Position numbers and translations under genes: made by a program. 64,000 nt of DNA from Phycisphaerales bacterium (GTDB lineage: Bacteria > Planctomycetota > Phycisphaerae > Tepidisphaerales > Tepidisphaeraceae), in NCBI GenBank assembly GCA_020847375.1, contig JADLCB010000019.1, positions 1-64,000 of the forward strand, given 5' to 3'. How positions within the stretch are numbered: position 1 is the stretch's first letter; the number at the start of each line of letters is the position of its first letter. The notes below the pieces were generated by a model. It had not been told where the DNA came from. It was given only the letters and a program-made list of their open reading frames with translations, and made no database searches. This document shows positions 60,854 to 64,000 of this stretch, in pieces.

Positions 60854-61837
60854 ATGGGCCGTGCAATCGTTTTTCCCGCGAAGGATAAGGTCGAGATTCA
60901 GAGTTATTCGCCACCACCCATCAAGCCTAATGAGCTGCAGGTGCGAACAGAGTATAGCGGTATCAGTCAGGGTACCGAGATCTGGGCGCTGACGGGCAAA
61001 CGCAATGAGCTGAAGTTTCCGACGATTCCGGGTTATCAGTCAGTCGGAATTATTGAAAAAGTCGGTGCTGATGTCACCGGTTTCAAGACCGGCCAGCGTA
61101 TTTTGTGGCACAGCAGTCGGTTGCCAGATTCCTGGCCTGAAACGTGGATGGCGGCGCATGTGAGCCATGCTGCCGTACCTGCCAGCGGTGATCCACCGCC
61201 CCGCGTCGTGCCCGATGGGGTTGATCCGATCGCAGCAGCCATTTCACCCATGGCGGCTGTTACGTTGCGCGGCGCCGATATGCTGCATTACCCGATTGAC
61301 AGTCTGGTCGTCGTGCTGGGTCAGGGTTTGATCGGACAGACCGCTGCCCAGCTAGCCAAGCTGCAGGGGGCGACGGTTATCGCCACCGATCTCAGCCCGC
61401 TGCGCCTCAAACTCAGCAAGCAGCATAGCGCCGATATCGTCGTCAATCCGCGGCAGGAAAATCTCCTTGAGATCGTCAAGTCATTGCGCCCAGCTGGTGC
61501 TGATGTGGTGATTGACACGACAGGCCGATCCGAAGCATTTGCCGAATGTATTGATCTGCTGAGGCTCAAGGGGCAATTCCTGATGCAGGGATATTATCCC
61601 CGGCCGGTTACTTTTGATTTTTTTGCAACCCATCTCAAACGTCCGACCATTGCCATTACCTGCGGGATTGGCGATACGGATCGCGTGCTGGAATTGTTGA
61701 AGTATGGCAAACTGAATCTCCGGCCGTTGATCAGCCATGTTGTACCGGTGGCTGAAGCGCCGTCGCTGTACGCCAAAATGGCTGCTGGCGATTCAGATGT
61801 CCTTGGGGCTGTTTTTGACTGGAGTAAAGGAGCCTGA
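60854..61837 (+). CDS. Zinc-independent medium-chain dehydrogenase-like oxidoreductase
   Basis: A 327-residue medium-chain dehydrogenase/reductase (MDR). The GroES-like N-terminal half has VRTEYSGISQGTEIWALTGK, lacking the GxxCxxD catalytic zinc ligands of alcohol dehydrogenases, and IPGYQSVGIIEKVGADVTGF. The Rossmann half has VVVLGQGLIGQTAAQLAKLQ and VIDTTGRSEAFAECIDLLRL. AGGAG lies 8 nt before ATG 60854. Its stop overlaps the next start by one base (TGATG), so translation of the pair is coupled. Both probably oxidise or reduce a sugar or polyol taken up by this island; divergent LacI-type control fits. Confidence 0.85.
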   Translation: MGRAIVFPAKDKVEIQSYSPPPIKPNELQVRTEYSGISQGTEIWALTGKRNELKFPTIPGYQSVGIIEKVGADVTGFKTGQRILWHSSRLPDSWPETWMAAHVSHAAVPASGDPPPRVVPDGVDPIAAAISPMAAVTLRGADMLHYPIDSLVVVLGQGLIGQTAAQLAKLQGATVIATDLSPLRLKLSKQHSADIVVNPRQENLLEIVKSLRPAGADVVIDTTGRSEAFAECIDLLRLKGQFLMQGYYPRPVTFDFFATHLKRPTIAITCGIGDTDRVLELLKYGKLNLRPLISHVVPVAEAPSLYAKMAAGDSDVLGAVFDWSKGA

Positions 61838-62829
61838 TGCGCGCACTCGTTGTTACCGAAAAGGGAAAATTAAATCTGAGTGATATACCTCAGCCGTCCA
61901 TCAACGCCTATCAGGCCCTGGTGCGCATTGAGTGCTGTGGAATCTGTAACAGCACGGATTGGAAAATCATCCGCGGGCAAATGCCGTGGGCCGGTCCGTT
62001 CCCGCTGGTTCTCGGGCATGAATCAGTTGGCAAGGTTGTTCAGATCGGTGCCAAAGTGCGCAAGTTCAAGGTGGGTGATCGTGTTACCCGACCGGTCTAT
62101 CCGCGCAGCGACAAACTCAATTCCGCTTTCGGTGGTTTTGGCGAGTTTGGCATTGTGACCGATGCCCAGGCGATGGCCGGTGACGGTGATGCGTCGTTGC
62201 TGGAAGATTATACAGCTCAACGACAGAATGTGGCGCCCAGTGATCTGGAGCCGGATCAGGCTGCGCTGGCGATCAGTCTGGCCGAGACGGCCAGCGGTCT
62301 GATCGATCTGCCCAACCTGCGTAACAAGACTGTCGTCATCGCCGGAACCGGTATTGCCGGTCTGGCGTTTGTCCTCTGGTGCAAACTGGCCGGGGCGCGG
62401 GTTATTGCGCTGGGGCGGCGTGCTGCGCGCCTCACCAAAGCCAGGGAGCTTGGCGCGGATCTGACGATTAGCACTGATCAACCAGATTGGATCAAACAAC
62501 TGCTGGCAGCAGCGGGTGGGCCGGTCGATGGCGTGATCGAAGCTGTCGGCGATATCAAACTGGCTGAGCAACTACTGGCGGTTTTGAAGAATGACGGGTT
62601 TGCCTCAGCCTACGGCGCACCGCCCGATTCGCAGAGCTACGGGTCGCGCTGGATCGGCATGAATGTCCGCGAACATCTGAGCTACAACTGGGTGGCCGAC
62701 CTGATCCGCCGCAAATGGATCGACCCGCAATGGTTCATTTCACACCAGTGGAAACTGGATGATGTGATTGCTGCCTTCGATGAGGTTCACAAAGGACAGG
62801 TGCTCAAGGGATTTGTCCAACTGGTTTGA
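61837..62829 (+). CDS. Zinc-binding medium-chain alcohol/polyol dehydrogenase
   Basis: A 330-residue MDR enzyme with the zinc-type motifs that its neighbour lacks: IECCGICNSTDWKIIRG (catalytic Cys and Asp), FPLVLGHESVGKVVQIGAKV (GHE) and VVIAGTGIAGLAFVLWCKLA (nucleotide-binding). The lobe-zinc cysteines are absent. The start overlaps the stop of the preceding gene. Pairing of a zinc and a non-zinc MDR suggests two successive or complementary redox steps, as in inositol or keto-sugar pathways; the substrate cannot be assigned. A convergent beta-helix gene ends 28 nt downstream. Confidence 0.85.
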   Translation: MRALVVTEKGKLNLSDIPQPSINAYQALVRIECCGICNSTDWKIIRGQMPWAGPFPLVLGHESVGKVVQIGAKVRKFKVGDRVTRPVYPRSDKLNSAFGGFGEFGIVTDAQAMAGDGDASLLEDYTAQRQNVAPSDLEPDQAALAISLAETASGLIDLPNLRNKTVVIAGTGIAGLAFVLWCKLAGARVIALGRRAARLTKARELGADLTISTDQPDWIKQLLAAAGGPVDGVIEAVGDIKLAEQLLAVLKNDGFASAYGAPPDSQSYGSRWIGMNVREHLSYNWVADLIRRKWIDPQWFISHQWKLDDVIAAFDEVHKGQVLKGFVQLV

Positions 62830-62857
62830 TGCCGGTGTTGCTTGAGCAGCTCAAGCC

Positions 62858-64000
62858 TTACTTTCGCGGGCCGACATTCTTCAGGTCAAACGGAATAAAC
62901 CCGATTCGCGTAATGGCAGGCGAATTTGGCGCTAAAGCAAAGTCGTCAGCGGCGATGTCACGAAAACCGGGCAGGGCAATGATGCTGTTGGCGTCATAGC
63001 CCGCTTCCTGCCACTGTTTGAAGGTGCGTCCGCCGGGGAAAACCGGTTTTTTACCATTGCACCAATAAAGATTACCGGAAAACGCCGCACGAGTTTCGGT
63101 GTTGTTGCTTCCGTCGGGGGTGACGCCAAAGAGCGTGCCATGTTCACAAAATACGATGTTGCGATAAAAGTTGAACGCATCGTGATTGTCTGAACGTGAT
63201 AGAGCCAGCGATTCCATGCGTCCCAGCGCCAGGATATTGTTGCGAACGATATTCCCCATGCCGTAATGGACGTGGAAACCTGCGCTTTTGGTGCGGTAGA
63301 TCAGGTTGTTTTCGATCAGCATGAAGGATGAACCTTCATCAGGATAGATTCCCCATCCGCCATAACCACGCGATTCGATATCGTGGATCAGGTTATGACG
63401 GATGCGCGTTCCTGTTTGCACGCCGAGGGTGTAAATACCGCCCATGTCCGATAGCGTGCCCCGGCCAATATCGTGAATGTGGTTATACTCGATGATATTG
63501 CCGAACGTATCGCTGGGCGCATATCCCCAGACCCAGCCAACGCTGATACCGGTGTAATCCAGATCATGAATATGATTGTGGAGGACTTGAATCCCGCTGC
63601 ATCGGCCGACCAGAATACCAACCGCCTGACGATCACGATGCCCGCCGTCGTGAATATGGTTGTCACTGATGATGATGCGCTGGCACTGGGGCTGGCTCAG
63701 TGGCTCCTGACGATACGTTGCATTTTTATTCCAGCCGGCAGCGCCGTTGCGATAGTCATGGAATACTTTAATGCCGCCAGCGGACAGATCGGAAAATTTG
63801 CTGTGTGTGATCTGGCAATCATAACAACCGCCAGCCACGTCCAGTCCATACGAACCGATGTGCTGGAACTGGCAGTGGTCGATGGAGCAGTATCGGGCGC
63901 CGCGTACCATCACCGCACCAGGAACATGACAGGAAGCCTGCGGTACAGCCTGCAGCTCATCCTTGCTGGCATCATATTCGTTGTGTGAGAATGTCAGACG
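62858..64000 (-). CDS. Right-handed parallel beta-helix protein, N-terminus beyond the window
   Basis: The frame is open from the right edge through 380 codons to a stop at 62858, so the N-terminus (and any signal peptide) is missing. The visible part is a string of beta-helix rungs: GAVMVRGARYCSIDHCQFQH at the edge side, IIISDNHIHDGGHRDRQAVG, GIQVLHNHIHDLDYTGISVG and IIEYNHIHDIGRGTLSDMGG, with NHIHD recurring. The C-terminal part has TFKQWQEAGYDANSIIALPG and NSPAITRIGFIPFDLKNVGP, as in pectate-lyase-like or alginate-lyase-like planctomycete proteins. It probably degrades a polysaccharide and belongs to the same island as the dehydrogenases. Confidence 0.85.
   Translation of the reverse strand, partial: RLTFSHNEYDASKDELQAVPQASCHVPGAVMVRGARYCSIDHCQFQHIGSYGLDVAGGCYDCQITHSKFSDLSAGGIKVFHDYRNGAAGWNKNATYRQEPLSQPQCQRIIISDNHIHDGGHRDRQAVGILVGRCSGIQVLHNHIHDLDYTGISVGWVWGYAPSDTFGNIIEYNHIHDIGRGTLSDMGGIYTLGVQTGTRIRHNLIHDIESRGYGGWGIYPDEGSSFMLIENNLIYRTKSAGFHVHYGMGNIVRNNILALGRMESLALSRSDNHDAFNFYRNIVFCEHGTLFGVTPDGSNNTETRAAFSGNLYWCNGKKPVFPGGRTFKQWQEAGYDANSIIALPGFRDIAADDFALAPNSPAITRIGFIPFDLKNVGPRK

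Noticed and set aside
1..64000. CRISPR array, prophage, insertion sequence or integron
   Set aside because: No regularly spaced repeats with unique spacers, no transposase, integrase or phage structural genes were seen in any frame.

Overview
The window reads as chromosomal DNA of a planctomycete, most likely class Phycisphaerae. The lineage clues are prepilin-like proteins with the [15 protein letters not shown] signal and a C-terminal H-x9-D motif, several secreted proteins with PEP-CTERM tails ending in [13 protein letters not shown] helices, a tandem-domain bacterial microcompartment (BMC) shell protein, and metal-permease/DtxR fusions of a kind known elsewhere in the PVC superphylum. This is judged from protein motifs only; no database search was possible.

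Layout. 1-0.7 kb: start of a zeta-toxin-like P-loop gene and a tRNA-Asn. 0.8-18.6 kb: a glycan-use island. One arm (796-9645, +) carries a PEP-CTERM protein, a prepilin-like protein, a sugar isomerase-type TIM barrel and two beta-helix proteins, the second fused to a glycosidase. The other arm carries a PEP-CTERM protein, a prepilin-like protein and a clan A-like glycosidase (13124 to 9709, -), divergent from a 1752-residue GH2-like protein. 18.7-20.2 kb: GlcD-like FAD oxidase. 20.4-24.6 kb: flagellar genes flgD, flgE, flbD, fliL, fliN, with no motAB or fliM. 24.7-28.6 kb: EamA transporter, unknown membrane proteins and a DnaJ-type co-chaperone.

28.7-30.5 kb: a dihydrodipicolinate-synthase-family aldolase with an amphipathic C-terminal tail, next to a tandem BMC shell protein. 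30.8-36.3 kb: DUF47 plus PiT phosphate transport, then two ABC-3 metal permeases each ending in a DtxR-like regulator domain, then a CPBP intramembrane protease. 36.3-51.2 kb: mainly housekeeping: purL with two PurS-like domains, radA, two ketosynthases with a DUF1015 gene, an SDR, glgB, lipB and two unknown envelope proteins.

51.3-64 kb: a second glycan island. It holds PEP-CTERM proteins (one a probable glycosidase), a sialidase-like protein carrying a 30-nt repeat, a GH5-like enzyme, a prepilin-like gene interrupted by an in-frame amber codon, a LacI-family regulator with repeated putative operators, two medium-chain dehydrogenases and a truncated beta-helix protein.

The glycan islands repeat one theme: a secreted glycosidase or beta-helix enzyme, a prepilin-like protein and a PEP-CTERM protein encoded together, suggesting export and surface display of polysaccharide-degrading proteins with intracellular oxidation and isomerisation of the sugars. 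The two most unusual finds are the aldolase/BMC pair and the doubled permease-DtxR fusion with a neighbouring intramembrane protease.
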